Positions 1 through 5,278 of a stretch of DNA of 10,345 nt are shown piece by piece. The stretch comes from VFBF01 sp964530695. Its GTDB lineage: Bacteria > Pseudomonadota > Alphaproteobacteria > Caulobacterales > Aquidulcibacteraceae. The position numbers were made by a program, and so were the translations under genes. Positions within the stretch are counted from its first letter, which is position 1. Every line of letters starts with the position of its first letter. The stretch spans positions 1-10,345 of the forward strand of contig CAZGYQ010000100.1 in assembly GCA_964530695.1 (NCBI GenBank). Direction: 5' to 3'. The notes below the pieces were generated by a model, which had not been told where the DNA came from, made no database searches, and was given only the letters and a program-made list of their open reading frames with translations.

Positions 1-1
1 C

Positions 2-316
2 GAAATCCACTTATCCAAGCCCCGGAACCTGTTCAAACAAACCGAGCCACCTCTGGCGTCGCTTTCGGATATTGCAGGTCAGGATATTCGCGCGCACGGC
101 AGGGATGTCGGTCGCGCCATCGCCCACATCCGCGACTGGTTGCAGATCAATTCCCGCGAGAGCGACATTCCGGGCGGCGCCGCCATCTCCAGAAGATACG
201 CGCGCTTTGTGGCCGACCTGCCGGAGCTGTGCGCAACGCTTCAGCTCTCGGGCGAAGCGCTGACATTCATTGACCTGACCCGACTTATCGCGCGCTGGCT
301 GAACGAAAGCGCCTAG
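2..316 (+). CDS. 3' end of an unrecognised gene (C-terminal 104 residues)
   Basis: An open frame enters from the left edge and ends at a TAG at 314-316. It encodes about 104 residues of predicted mostly helical, soluble protein containing the stretches GRAIAHIRDWLQ, RYARFVADLPELC and, at the end, TRLIARWLNESA. Codon use is normal for a GC-rich genome and the frame has no stop, which supports real coding. I do not recognise the family. No transmembrane segment or catalytic motif is visible in this part. The N-terminal portion, which would probably identify it, lies outside the window. The stop is only 50 bp before a LexA box belonging to the next unit, and no clear intrinsic terminator is visible between them. 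Confidence 0.65.
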   Translation, partial: EIHLSKPRNLFKQTEPPLASLSDIAGQDIRAHGRDVGRAIAHIRDWLQINSRESDIPGGAAISRRYARFVADLPELCATLQLSGEALTFIDLTRLIARWLNESA

Positions 317-365
317 CCGCCGTCATCCTGCCTCGGACCTTTCAGGAAATTCACTTGCGGGAAAG

Positions 366-380
366 GAACAAAAAGGGAAC
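366..380. promoter_or_regulatory. LexA (SOS) box, GAAC-N7-GAAC
   Basis: GAAC at 366-369 and GAAC at 377-380 are separated by exactly 7 bases (AAAAAGG). This direct repeat is the established LexA operator of alphaproteobacteria (GAACN7GAAC, or GTTCN7GTTC on the other strand), and the A/T-rich spacer is also typical. It lies 33 bp before the GTG at 414 and just downstream of a possible -35 element (TTGCGG, 355-360), so LexA bound here could block that promoter. Assignment rests on the perfect motif. The regulated gene would be the small ORF at 414. Confidence 0.7.
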
Positions 381-402
381 AAGCGCCATAGGTTTTTTGA
401 GG

Positions 403-408
403 AGGAGG
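403..408 (+). promoter_or_regulatory. Strong ribosome binding site for the GTG at 414
   Basis: AGGAGG at 403-408, within a GAGGAGGAGG run, sits 5 nt before the GTG at 414-416. This is a near-optimal Shine-Dalgarno and decides the start of the small ORF, which otherwise has little support. Confidence 0.55.
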
Positions 409-413
409 CACGC

Positions 414-743
414 GTGTCGGCGTTTCTTGTGGGTCTGGTTCTGGCGGTCTGGGGGCTCCTGCGTTTGCGGGCGGCGGCCGGGCGCGGCCGTCCGGTCCCC
501 AGTCCAAGAGCCGCCGCCGCGCACGCCCTCCCGCAGACGATCTCGTGCGACGCCAGCGTCCGGCGGTCCTCTTCCCATGCGTCGCGCGCGCCGGGCCTGT
601 TGTGTGAGCGGGCCCCTGTCACTCATCCGCGTCGCAAGCGCCGCTTCCAGGGATCGCGGGCCTTCAGGCCCGCCCTTCGGTCCGGGAGGGGGGATCGCGT
701 GCAGACGCACAGCTTCATGAGGACGGTTGGCATGCGGGCCTGA
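414..743 (+). CDS. Putative SOS-controlled small membrane protein (109 codons, 3' part doubtful)
   Basis: A GTG start with an excellent Shine-Dalgarno follows a perfect LexA box. Residues 2-16 (SAFLVGLVLAVWGLL) form one hydrophobic segment followed by an Arg-rich stretch, so the predicted topology is one membrane helix with a basic cytoplasmic tail. The rest is low-complexity Arg/Ala/Pro/Ser sequence of the kind that any GC-rich frame gives. It runs through one REP-like hairpin and stops inside another (TGA 741-743), so the C-terminal part may be eroded or extended by repeat insertion. In Caulobacter the LexA-controlled protein SidA is a tiny inner-membrane division inhibitor. Similar position, control and topology make an analogous role conceivable, but no sequence homology is claimed. 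It could also be a non-coding SOS transcript. Confidence 0.4.
   Translation: MSAFLVGLVLAVWGLLRLRAAAGRGRPVPSPRAAAAHALPQTISCDASVRRSSSHASRAPGLLCERAPVTHPRRKRRFQGSRAFRPALRSGRGDRVQTHSFMRTVGMRA
656..673 (+). repeat. REP-like hairpin, copy A
   Basis: A 7-bp perfect stem, GCGGGCC (656-662) with GGCCCGC (667-673), closes a TTCA loop. The 18-bp unit recurs in inverted orientation at 734-751, so the two can pair with each other as well as each forming its own hairpin, as in REP doublets. No T-tract follows on either strand, which argues against a terminator. Confidence 0.6.
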
Positions 744-751
744 AGGCCCGC
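734..751 (-). repeat. REP-like hairpin, copy B (inverted copy of 656-673)
   Basis: GCGGGCC (734-740), loop TGAA, GGCCCGC (745-751) is the exact reverse complement of copy A, 60 bp away. The TGA of the loop is also the stop codon of the ORF starting at 414. Confidence 0.6.
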
Positions 752-818
752 GCTCCCATGCTCAGTGCCGGCATGCCCGGCGCGGCGTCGTTCTTTCAGG
801 GACGATTCCGCGGATGCA

Positions 819-852
819 TAGGCGCGCGTCGGACGCTGTGCGCGCGCGCCTA
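819..852. other. GC-rich inverted repeat (10-bp arms)
   Basis: TAGGCGCGCG (819-828) and CGCGCGCCTA (843-852) are perfect 10-bp arms around a 14-nt loop. No T-tract follows on the plus strand (AAAAGC follows). On the minus strand its first bases coincide with the end of the U-tract of the terminator at 850-889. It may be a processing structure, a repeat remnant or a DNA site. Confidence 0.4.
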
Positions 853-889
853 AAAGCAACAACGCCGCCCCGGTTTCCCGGAGCGGCGT
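850..889 (-). terminator. Intrinsic terminator of the minus-strand mini-gene
   Basis: On the minus strand the arms at 883-889 and 862-868 (7 bp) and 878-881 and 870-873 (4 bp) form a continuous 12-bp stem closed by a GAAA tetraloop (877-874). The pair 882/869 is a U-G wobble in the minus-strand RNA but a C-A mismatch in the plus-strand RNA, so the element is built for minus-strand transcription. A U-rich tail (UGUUGCUUUU) follows, ending near 852. Confidence 0.75.
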
Positions 890-897
890 CCATTGTC

Positions 898-914
898 GGA
901 CCGCGAGGCGATCC
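898..914 (-). other. Small RNA hairpin between mini-ORF and terminator
   Basis: On the minus strand GGAUCGC (914-908) pairs with GCGGUCC (904-898) around a CUC loop, giving 7 bp including one U-G wobble. Again the wobble pairs only in the minus-strand RNA, which supports that direction of transcription. Confidence 0.45.
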
Positions 915-935
915 TTCGACCTTGAGTGGCGCTGG

Positions 936-1004
936 TTAAGCGCGAAGACCTCGGAAGGAGGTCCAGGTCGAGCGGGCTGCCTCTGGCGAGCGACGATGAG
1001 ACAC
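936..1004 (-). CDS. 22-residue basic mini-protein, or leader peptide
   Basis: A GTG start at 1004-1002 reads 22 codons to a TAA at 938-936. AAGGAGG ends 7 nt before the GTG, ideal spacing. The peptide is rich in Arg and Ser (five Arg, four Ser, one Trp; it starts with VSHRRSPEAA and ends with SFRGLRA), with no membrane segment. Codons 15-18 (ACC TCC TTC CGA) carry an anti-Shine-Dalgarno mimic that pairs with the ORF's own ribosome binding site, so codon choice here may be set by RNA structure rather than by the peptide. It could be a functional micropeptide, or an ORF whose translation serves only to open or close the RNA. Too short to rank by coding statistics; the case rests on signal arrangement. 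Confidence 0.5.
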   Translation of the reverse strand: MSHRRSPEAARSTWTSFRGLRA

Positions 1005-1021
1005 TGGATCACCTCCTTCCG
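952..1021 (-). promoter_or_regulatory. Shine-Dalgarno-sequestering stem
   Basis: In the minus-strand RNA CGGAAGGAGG (1021-1012) pairs perfectly with CCTCCTTCCG (961-952). After a 3-nt UGA bulge (1011-1009), TCCAG (1008-1004) pairs with CTGGA (966-962), giving 15 bp that bury the whole ribosome binding site and reach the first base of the GTG. Such a stem would keep translation low unless opened by a passing ribosome, a protein or another RNA. Confidence 0.6.
1005..1018 (-). promoter_or_regulatory. Extended Shine-Dalgarno complementary to 14 nt of the 16S rRNA tail
   Basis: On the minus strand AAGGAGGTGATCCA is the exact complement of the last bases of 16S rRNA (UGGAUCACCUCCUU). Ordinary sites use 4-7 of these. 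It lies immediately before the GTG of the mini-ORF. Confidence 0.7.
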
Positions 1022-1040
1022 GTTGTTGAAGACTGAGCAA

Positions 1041-1068
1041 AATGTAGGGTGCTTCGCCCCGGTTGCAA
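1041..1068 (-). promoter_or_regulatory. Putative sigma-70-type promoter of the mini-gene
   Basis: On the minus strand TTGCAA (1068-1063) and TACATT (1046-1041) are separated by 16 bp, each matching four of six consensus positions. Initiation would be near 1034, leaving a 5' leader of only about 15 nt before the ribosome binding site. Moderate support from sequence alone. Confidence 0.45.
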
Positions 1069-1103
1069 AGGCCGCGCTGCAGATGCGCGAGTGGGCGGCG
1101 CAT

Positions 1104-3026
1104 TTATCGCCAGAACGGCCAGCCGAAACGCCGCCGCGGCTTGATCGGCGTCAAGGGCGTCTCGCTCCACGCCTTCACGCGCTCGGCGAGAAGGTCGAGC
1201 GGCAGCGCGCCCTGGCCGAGGACGGTGTCATGGAACGCCTTGATGTCGAAGTGCTCGCCGCGGGCCAGTTTCGCCTCCCCGCGCAGGCGCAGGATTTCCA
1301 TCTGCCCGATCATGTACGCCGTCGCCTGGCCGGGCATGACGATATACCGGTCGATGTCTTTCTTCGCCTGCGCTTCGTCGCCGGGCTGGTTGGCGAGCAC
1401 GTAGTCGATCGCCTGCTGGCGCGGCCATTTCTTGTGATGGAGCCCGGTGTCCACGACGAGGCGGATCGCGCGGCGCAGTTCGAGAACGAGCCGTCCGAAA
1501 TCCGAATAGGGATCCGCGTAGGCGCCCATCTCCTTGGCGAGACGTTCGCAATAAAGGCCCCAGCCTTCCGAATACGCCGTGTAGCCGCCGAAGCGTCGGA
1601 AGCGCGGAACGCCCTCCAGCTCCTGCGCGATGGCGATCTGCATGTGGTGGCCGGGGATGCCTTCGTGATAGGCGAGCGCTTCGAGCTGATAGAGCGGCAG
1701 CGCCTTCATGTTGTGTGTGTTGGCGTAATAGATGCCGGGGCGCGACCCGTCCGGCGCCGGGCGGTTGTAGAATGCCAGGCCCGCGGATTGTTCGCGCCAG
1801 TCCTCCACGGCGCGCACTTCCAGCTGCGCCTTCGGCAGGCGGCCGAACCAGTCGGGCAGTTTCTGGCGCATCGCTTCGATGGCGGCGGCGGCCTTCTCGA
1901 CGTAGGCGCGTTTGCCCTCCGGCGTATCGGCTTCGTAGAACTGCGGATCGGTCTCCATGAATTCGAAGAAGGCCTTCAGGTCGCCATCAAACTTCACGGC
2001 AGCCATGATCGCGCGCATCTCGCCGTGCAGGCGCGCGACCTGCGCAAGGCCGATCGCGTGGATCTCGTCGCCGGTGAGTTTCGTCGTGGTCTGCCGTTCG
2101 AGAAGGCTTGTGTAGTATGCTGCGCCATCTGGCAGACGCCACACGCCGTCGTCGGTTCCCGTGCGCCCCTTGTGGTCTTCGAGCATGGCGATGACGGCTT
2201 CATAGGCAGGGCGCACGCTGTCGCGCAGCGCGGCCTGCGCCTTCTGCAGCAACGCCACCTTCGCGGCCTCCGGCGCATCGAGTGCGCGCACCTTCTTCAG
2301 CGCATCGCCCCACAGCGGGCTTTGAGGTCCAGTCGGCGTCACCTCGGGCTTCAGGAGCGCCGCGAGCTGCGTGTCGGAGATCGCGGTCGCGCCGAACGGT
2401 GCGCCGGTGATGATGTTTCGCGCGCCGGGGATGGAATAATCGTAGACGAACGCAGGCATGAGAACGCCGGCCTCCGCCGACGCCTCGTTCAGCACGATCT
2501 GCTGGCGCATGTACGGCCCGAGGCCCTCAAGGCGGCTCACATAGGCTTCCGCGTCCGCGAGCGATTCCACCTTGTGCTGGTTCAACAGGAACGTGACCGC
2601 GCCCTGGTGCACGCCGTTCATCTGGTCGAAGCGGTAGCGCCAGCGCCGCCACTTGTGCGCTTCCTCCGCGCGCGCATGTTCGGCCTCGAAGAGGCGGAAG
2701 GAGAGAGCACCCTCCGGGGTCAGCAGGGCGGGGTCGAAGCGGGCCTTCATCTCGCCAATGCGCGCGGCGCCAATGGCGAGGTCCTGGTCCGCATGGCCAT
2801 CGGAGACATCGTCCCAGCGGTCGTAGCCCCGCCGGTCGCCGAGGCTGGTGGCGAGTCGCGGCGACCGCACGATCCGCTCCTCGAAGACCTCCTCGAAGAA
2901 CGCGTCGAGTTTGGCGGCATGGGCGGCTAGATCGGCCGCCCTGGGGTGACGCCAGCCGTCCAGCGCACACCCCGATACCGCCAACAGGCCCGCGCCAGCC
3001 AGAAACACATTGCGTCTCGTCGTCAT
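1104..3026 (-). CDS. DUF885 family lipoprotein (peptidase-like)
   Basis: The 640-residue product begins MTTRRNVFLAGAGLLAVSGC. This is a basic N-terminus, a hydrophobic core and a lipobox ending at Cys20, so it is probably an outer- or inner-membrane-anchored periplasmic lipoprotein. The C-terminal third carries the two DUF885 (PF05960) hallmarks: HEGIPGHH at about residues 454-461 and EGWGLYCE at about 487-494. The His/Glu clusters suggest a metal-dependent hydrolase, probably peptidase-like, but the substrate is unknown. About 600 residues is usual for the family. An in-frame ATG 15 codons upstream (3071) was rejected: the ATG at 3026 has AGGAG at 6-nt spacing and a proper signal sequence, and the upstream one overlaps the CtrA-like box. 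Divergent from fliQ, sharing a 95-bp control region. Confidence 0.85.
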   Translation of the reverse strand: MTTRRNVFLAGAGLLAVSGCALDGWRHPRAADLAAHAAKLDAFFEEVFEERIVRSPRLATSLGDRRGYDRWDDVSDGHADQDLAIGAARIGEMKARFDPALLTPEGALSFRLFEAEHARAEEAHKWRRWRYRFDQMNGVHQGAVTFLLNQHKVESLADAEAYVSRLEGLGPYMRQQIVLNEASAEAGVLMPAFVYDYSIPGARNIITGAPFGATAISDTQLAALLKPEVTPTGPQSPLWGDALKKVRALDAPEAAKVALLQKAQAALRDSVRPAYEAVIAMLEDHKGRTGTDDGVWRLPDGAAYYTSLLERQTTTKLTGDEIHAIGLAQVARLHGEMRAIMAAVKFDGDLKAFFEFMETDPQFYEADTPEGKRAYVEKAAAAIEAMRQKLPDWFGRLPKAQLEVRAVEDWREQSAGLAFYNRPAPDGSRPGIYYANTHNMKALPLYQLEALAYHEGIPGHHMQIAIAQELEGVPRFRRFGGYTAYSEGWGLYCERLAKEMGAYADPYSDFGRLVLELRRAIRLVVDTGLHHKKWPRQQAIDYVLANQPGDEAQAKKDIDRYIVMPGQATAYMIGQMEILRLRGEAKLARGEHFDIKAFHDTVLGQGALPLDLLAERVKAWSETPLTPIKPRRRFGWPFWR

Positions 3027-3063
3027 CCCCGACTCCTGCCAATCGTCCATCCACAAGGTTTCA

Positions 3064-3071
3064 TTAACCAT
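3064..3071 (+). promoter_or_regulatory. CtrA-like box TTAACCAT upstream of fliQ
   Basis: TTAACCAT lies 50 bp before the fliQ start in the fliQ/DUF885 divergent gap. This octamer matches the conserved half of CtrA sites in class II flagellar promoters of Caulobacter, including fliQ. The other TTAA half at N7 spacing is not present (ACAA at 3053-3056), so the call is for a half-type site. CckA, encoded downstream, is the top of the CtrA phosphorelay. Confidence 0.55.
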
Positions 3072-3121
3072 GTCGCAGCTTTCTCGTCGACGGACGGGTG
3101 ATTTATTGCGGGAGCGGAACG

Positions 3122-3385
3122 ATGACGGGAGCCGAAGTGCTCGATATCGGCCGGGAGGCCATCTGGCTGACGGTCATCATGGCGGCGCCCTGCATGCTGG
3201 TCGGGCTTGCGGTGGGCTTCGGCGTGTCGCTGCTGCAGACGCTGACGCAAATCCAGGAACAGACGCTGGTCTACGTGCCCAAGATCCTGTCGATCTTCGT
3301 GGCGCTGCTGCTGTTCCTCCCGATCATGGGCGGATTGCTCGGGCGGTTCACACAGGACATCTTCATCAGGGTCGCGGCGTACTAG
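3122..3385 (+). CDS. fliQ: Flagellar export gate protein FliQ
   Basis: An 87-residue, very hydrophobic protein with two membrane segments (about residues 14-38 and 52-74) and the FliQ core LLQTLTQIQEQTL followed by VPKI, matching the family in length and pattern. FliQ joins FliP and FliR in the helical core of the flagellar type III export gate in the inner membrane. The ATG at 3122 is preferred over one 8 codons upstream (3098): it gives the usual family length and starts MTGAEVLDIG, typical of FliQ, although its ribosome binding site (GGAG) is weak. fliR starts 9 nt after the stop, indicating an operon. Confidence 0.95.
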   Translation: MTGAEVLDIGREAIWLTVIMAAPCMLVGLAVGFGVSLLQTLTQIQEQTLVYVPKILSIFVALLLFLPIMGGLLGRFTQDIFIRVAAY

Positions 3386-3394
3386 CGCGCGCCG

Positions 3395-4135
3395 ATGACG
3401 CTCTGGGGCTATGATCTCTGGTCGGTGACGCTGGCCTTCGCCCGGATCGGCTCGCTGGTGATGCTGATGCCGGGGTTGGGTGAGGCGGCCGTGCCCGCGC
3501 GCGCGCGGCTCGGGTTCGCGCTGCTCCTATCCATCATCCTGGCGCCCTCGGTCGGCGATGCGCCGGGGGATGTTTGGGGCGCTTCGGGGGTTATCATCAG
3601 CGAAATCGCGGTCGGGATCGTGCTCGGCGGCGTCGCGCGCATTCTGATGACAGGGCTCGCCACGGCGGGACAGATATTCGGCCTTGAGACGGGGCTATCC
3701 TTCGCCCAGGTCGCTGACCCGACACAGACGCAGGCCGGACAGATCGTTGCAGTTTTTCTCGGCCTGATGGGCACTGTGCTCGTGTTCGCCACGAACCTGC
3801 ACCACGTCTTCATCCGCGGTATCGCCGACAGCTACCAGGTGTTCGCCGTCGGCAAGCCTTTCCCGGTCGCGGATGCGGCGGACTTCGCGCTGGAGGCCTT
3901 CAGCGACGCGTTCCGCATCGGCCTGCAGATCGCCGCGCCTGTGGTGGTCGCAGGCTTTGTGTTCCGCATCGGCCTCGGCGTGCTCGCGCGGCTTGCGCCG
4001 TCGATCCAGGTGTTCTTCGTGGCGATGCCGCTCAATATTCTGGGCGGGTTCATCATTCTCACACTCGGATTATCGTCGGGCATGCTCGTGTGGCTCGATC
4101 GGCTGCAGTCCTTCGGCGCGGCAGGGTGGCGATAG
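3395..4135 (+). CDS. fliR: Flagellar export gate protein FliR
   Basis: A 246-residue membrane protein of about six hydrophobic segments, close to the usual ~255 residues. It has the N-terminal FliR pattern ARIGSLVMLMPGLGEAAVP (residues ~16-34) followed by the RARLGFALLLSIILAP segment, and a C-terminal stretch with FVAMPLNILGGFIILTLGL typical of the family. FliR contributes to the FliPQR pore through which flagellar substrates are exported. It starts 9 nt after fliQ and ends 3 nt before the flhB start, so the three genes are very likely translationally coupled. Start ATG 3395 fits both length and spacing. Confidence 0.95.
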   Translation: MTLWGYDLWSVTLAFARIGSLVMLMPGLGEAAVPARARLGFALLLSIILAPSVGDAPGDVWGASGVIISEIAVGIVLGGVARILMTGLATAGQIFGLETGLSFAQVADPTQTQAGQIVAVFLGLMGTVLVFATNLHHVFIRGIADSYQVFAVGKPFPVADAADFALEAFSDAFRIGLQIAAPVVVAGFVFRIGLGVLARLAPSIQVFFVAMPLNILGGFIILTLGLSSGMLVWLDRLQSFGAAGWR

Positions 4136-4138
4136 TCC

Positions 4139-5212
4139 ATGGCCGAGGGCGCGGAGGACGACGACAAGACAGAAGAGCCGACACAGAAGCGCATCGAGGA
4201 TGCGCGCAAGCGCGGCGAGATCGTCTACAGCACGGAAGTCAGCACTGCGTTCTCGCTGTTTGCGGTGACGATGATTGTGGCGTTCATGGCTGCGCCCATG
4301 GCCGGCGAGATCGGCACGGCCATGCGCGGCGCGCTGTCCAACGCAGCGGTCCTCCCCAGCGACGGCCGTGCGCTGATGTCGCTCTACGCCGCAATCGGCC
4401 TGAAAATGCTCGGGATCGTCGGACTCGCGGCGCTCGCGCTGGTGGGCGCCGGGATCGCCGCGCGTTTCGTGCAGGACCAGCCGGTCTGGTCTGCCAAGCG
4501 CCTTGAGCCGAAACTCGATCGCCTCAATCCGTTCGAAGGCGCCAAGCGCGTGTTCGGTCAGCAGGCCGCGGGGGCGTTCGGCAAGACGGTGCTCAAGCTC
4601 GCGATCGTCGGCGTGGCCGTGGTCTGGTCGTTGTGGCCGCGCGACGGCACGCTGGCGTCCCTGCCGACGCTGGATGTGGGCGCGCTCGCCCCGTACATGC
4701 GCGAACGCGCGCTCAGCCTGCTCATAGGATGCACTGTCGCCGCGACCGGCATCGCCATCATCGACTACATCTTCGTCCGTCAGGCGCACTACAAGAAGCT
4801 GCGCATGACCCGCCATGAGATGAAGGAAGAATTCCGCCAGAGCGAGGGCGATCCGCACGTGCGCGCGAAGCTCCGCCAGATCCGCCAGGAGCGCGCCAAG
4901 AAACGCATGATGTCGGCAGTGCCCTCGGCGACCGTCATCATCACAAACCCGACGCACTACGCCGTCGCCCTGAAGTACGACCGCGAGGAAAGCCCCGCAC
5001 CGATCTGCGTGGCGAAGGGCGTGAACGAGGTCGCACTGCGAATCAGGGAAGTCGCCGCGGAGCACGGCGTCGCCATCATCGAGGACCCGCCGCTCGCGCG
5101 CGCGCTCTACGCCACGGCCGACATCGACGAGACCATTCCTCGCGAGCACTTCGAGGCGGTGGCCAAGGTCATCGGCTACGTGCTTCGCCTCGCCGACCGG
5201 CGGCGGAGGTAA
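4139..5212 (+). CDS. flhB: Flagellar export switch protein FlhB
   Basis: 357 residues. The soluble N-terminus (DDDKTEEPTQKRIEDARKRG) is characteristic of FlhB/YscU proteins. About four membrane segments follow, then a cytoplasmic domain with the autocleavage motif NPTH at 270-273, almost the same position as Asn269-Pro270 in Salmonella. After cleavage the C-terminal fragment switches export from rod/hook subunits to filament-type substrates. The segment KGVNEVALRIREVAAEHGVAIIEDPPLARALYA in the C-terminal domain is also family-typical. Starts 3 nt after the fliR stop. The order fliQ-fliR-flhB is common in alphaproteobacteria. Nothing appears truncated or altered. Confidence 0.96.
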   Translation: MAEGAEDDDKTEEPTQKRIEDARKRGEIVYSTEVSTAFSLFAVTMIVAFMAAPMAGEIGTAMRGALSNAAVLPSDGRALMSLYAAIGLKMLGIVGLAALALVGAGIAARFVQDQPVWSAKRLEPKLDRLNPFEGAKRVFGQQAAGAFGKTVLKLAIVGVAVVWSLWPRDGTLASLPTLDVGALAPYMRERALSLLIGCTVAATGIAIIDYIFVRQAHYKKLRMTRHEMKEEFRQSEGDPHVRAKLRQIRQERAKKRMMSAVPSATVIITNPTHYAVALKYDREESPAPICVAKGVNEVALRIREVAAEHGVAIIEDPPLARALYATADIDETIPREHFEAVAKVIGYVLRLADRRRR

Positions 5213-5278
5213 GGCGGTGTTCATCCTTGGCGCGACGAATCGGTCCAGACTGGCGCCGCGCACGCAGCAGGCACATCA

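Larger units (their letters stand above)
850..1034 (-). ncRNA. Autonomous structured small transcript carrying a 22-codon ORF
   Basis: Promoter-like elements (1041-1068), a very strong Shine-Dalgarno, a 22-codon ORF and a well-formed terminator with GAAA tetraloop lie within about 220 bp. They define a transcript of roughly 185 nt from about 1034 to 850. The RNA can fold into a long stem that pairs the Shine-Dalgarno with codons 15-18 of the ORF, then a 7-bp hairpin (898-914), then the terminator. Two U-G wobbles that pair only in the minus-strand RNA support the direction. It may act as a regulatory RNA, as mRNA for a tiny peptide, or both. I do not recognise it as a named family and infer no specific function. 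It lies 100 bp downstream of the DUF885 gene on the same strand but seems to have its own promoter. Confidence 0.6.

Noticed and set aside
355..720. 121-codon plus-strand frame overlapping the LexA box
   Set aside because: It starts upstream of the LexA box with no ribosome binding site, and the product is Arg-rich noise; the GTG frame at 414 has all the signals.
862..889. Terminator for plus-strand transcription from the LexA-box unit
   Set aside because: On the plus strand the stem has a C-A mismatch and no T-tract follows (CCATTGTCGG), so it fits the minus strand only.
623..1012. 129-codon minus-strand frame starting with a GTG inside the Shine-Dalgarno
   Set aside because: It runs in another frame through the mini-gene, its terminator and both REP hairpins, has no ribosome binding site of its own, and is low-complexity.
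1005..1018. Plus-strand TGGATCACCTCCTT as the 3' end of a 16S rRNA gene or fragment
   Set aside because: The bases before it do not match the conserved AACCTGCGGC of 16S helix 45, so only the tail complement is shared. It is better read as a minus-strand ribosome binding site.
996..2930. 644-codon open frame on the plus strand
   Set aside because: It is the antisense mirror of the DUF885 gene. High-GC codon bias keeps the opposite frame open; the translation is His/Arg-rich with no recognisable domain, while the minus strand has the signal sequence and family motifs.
3008..3071. DUF885 start at 3071
   Set aside because: It would add 15 residues in front of a complete lipoprotein signal and overlap the CtrA-like box; the ATG at 3026 has a good ribosome binding site.
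4070..5263. 397-codon open frame on the minus strand
   Set aside because: Mirror of flhB, which has clear family motifs; the antisense product is low-complexity Arg/Ala/His sequence.
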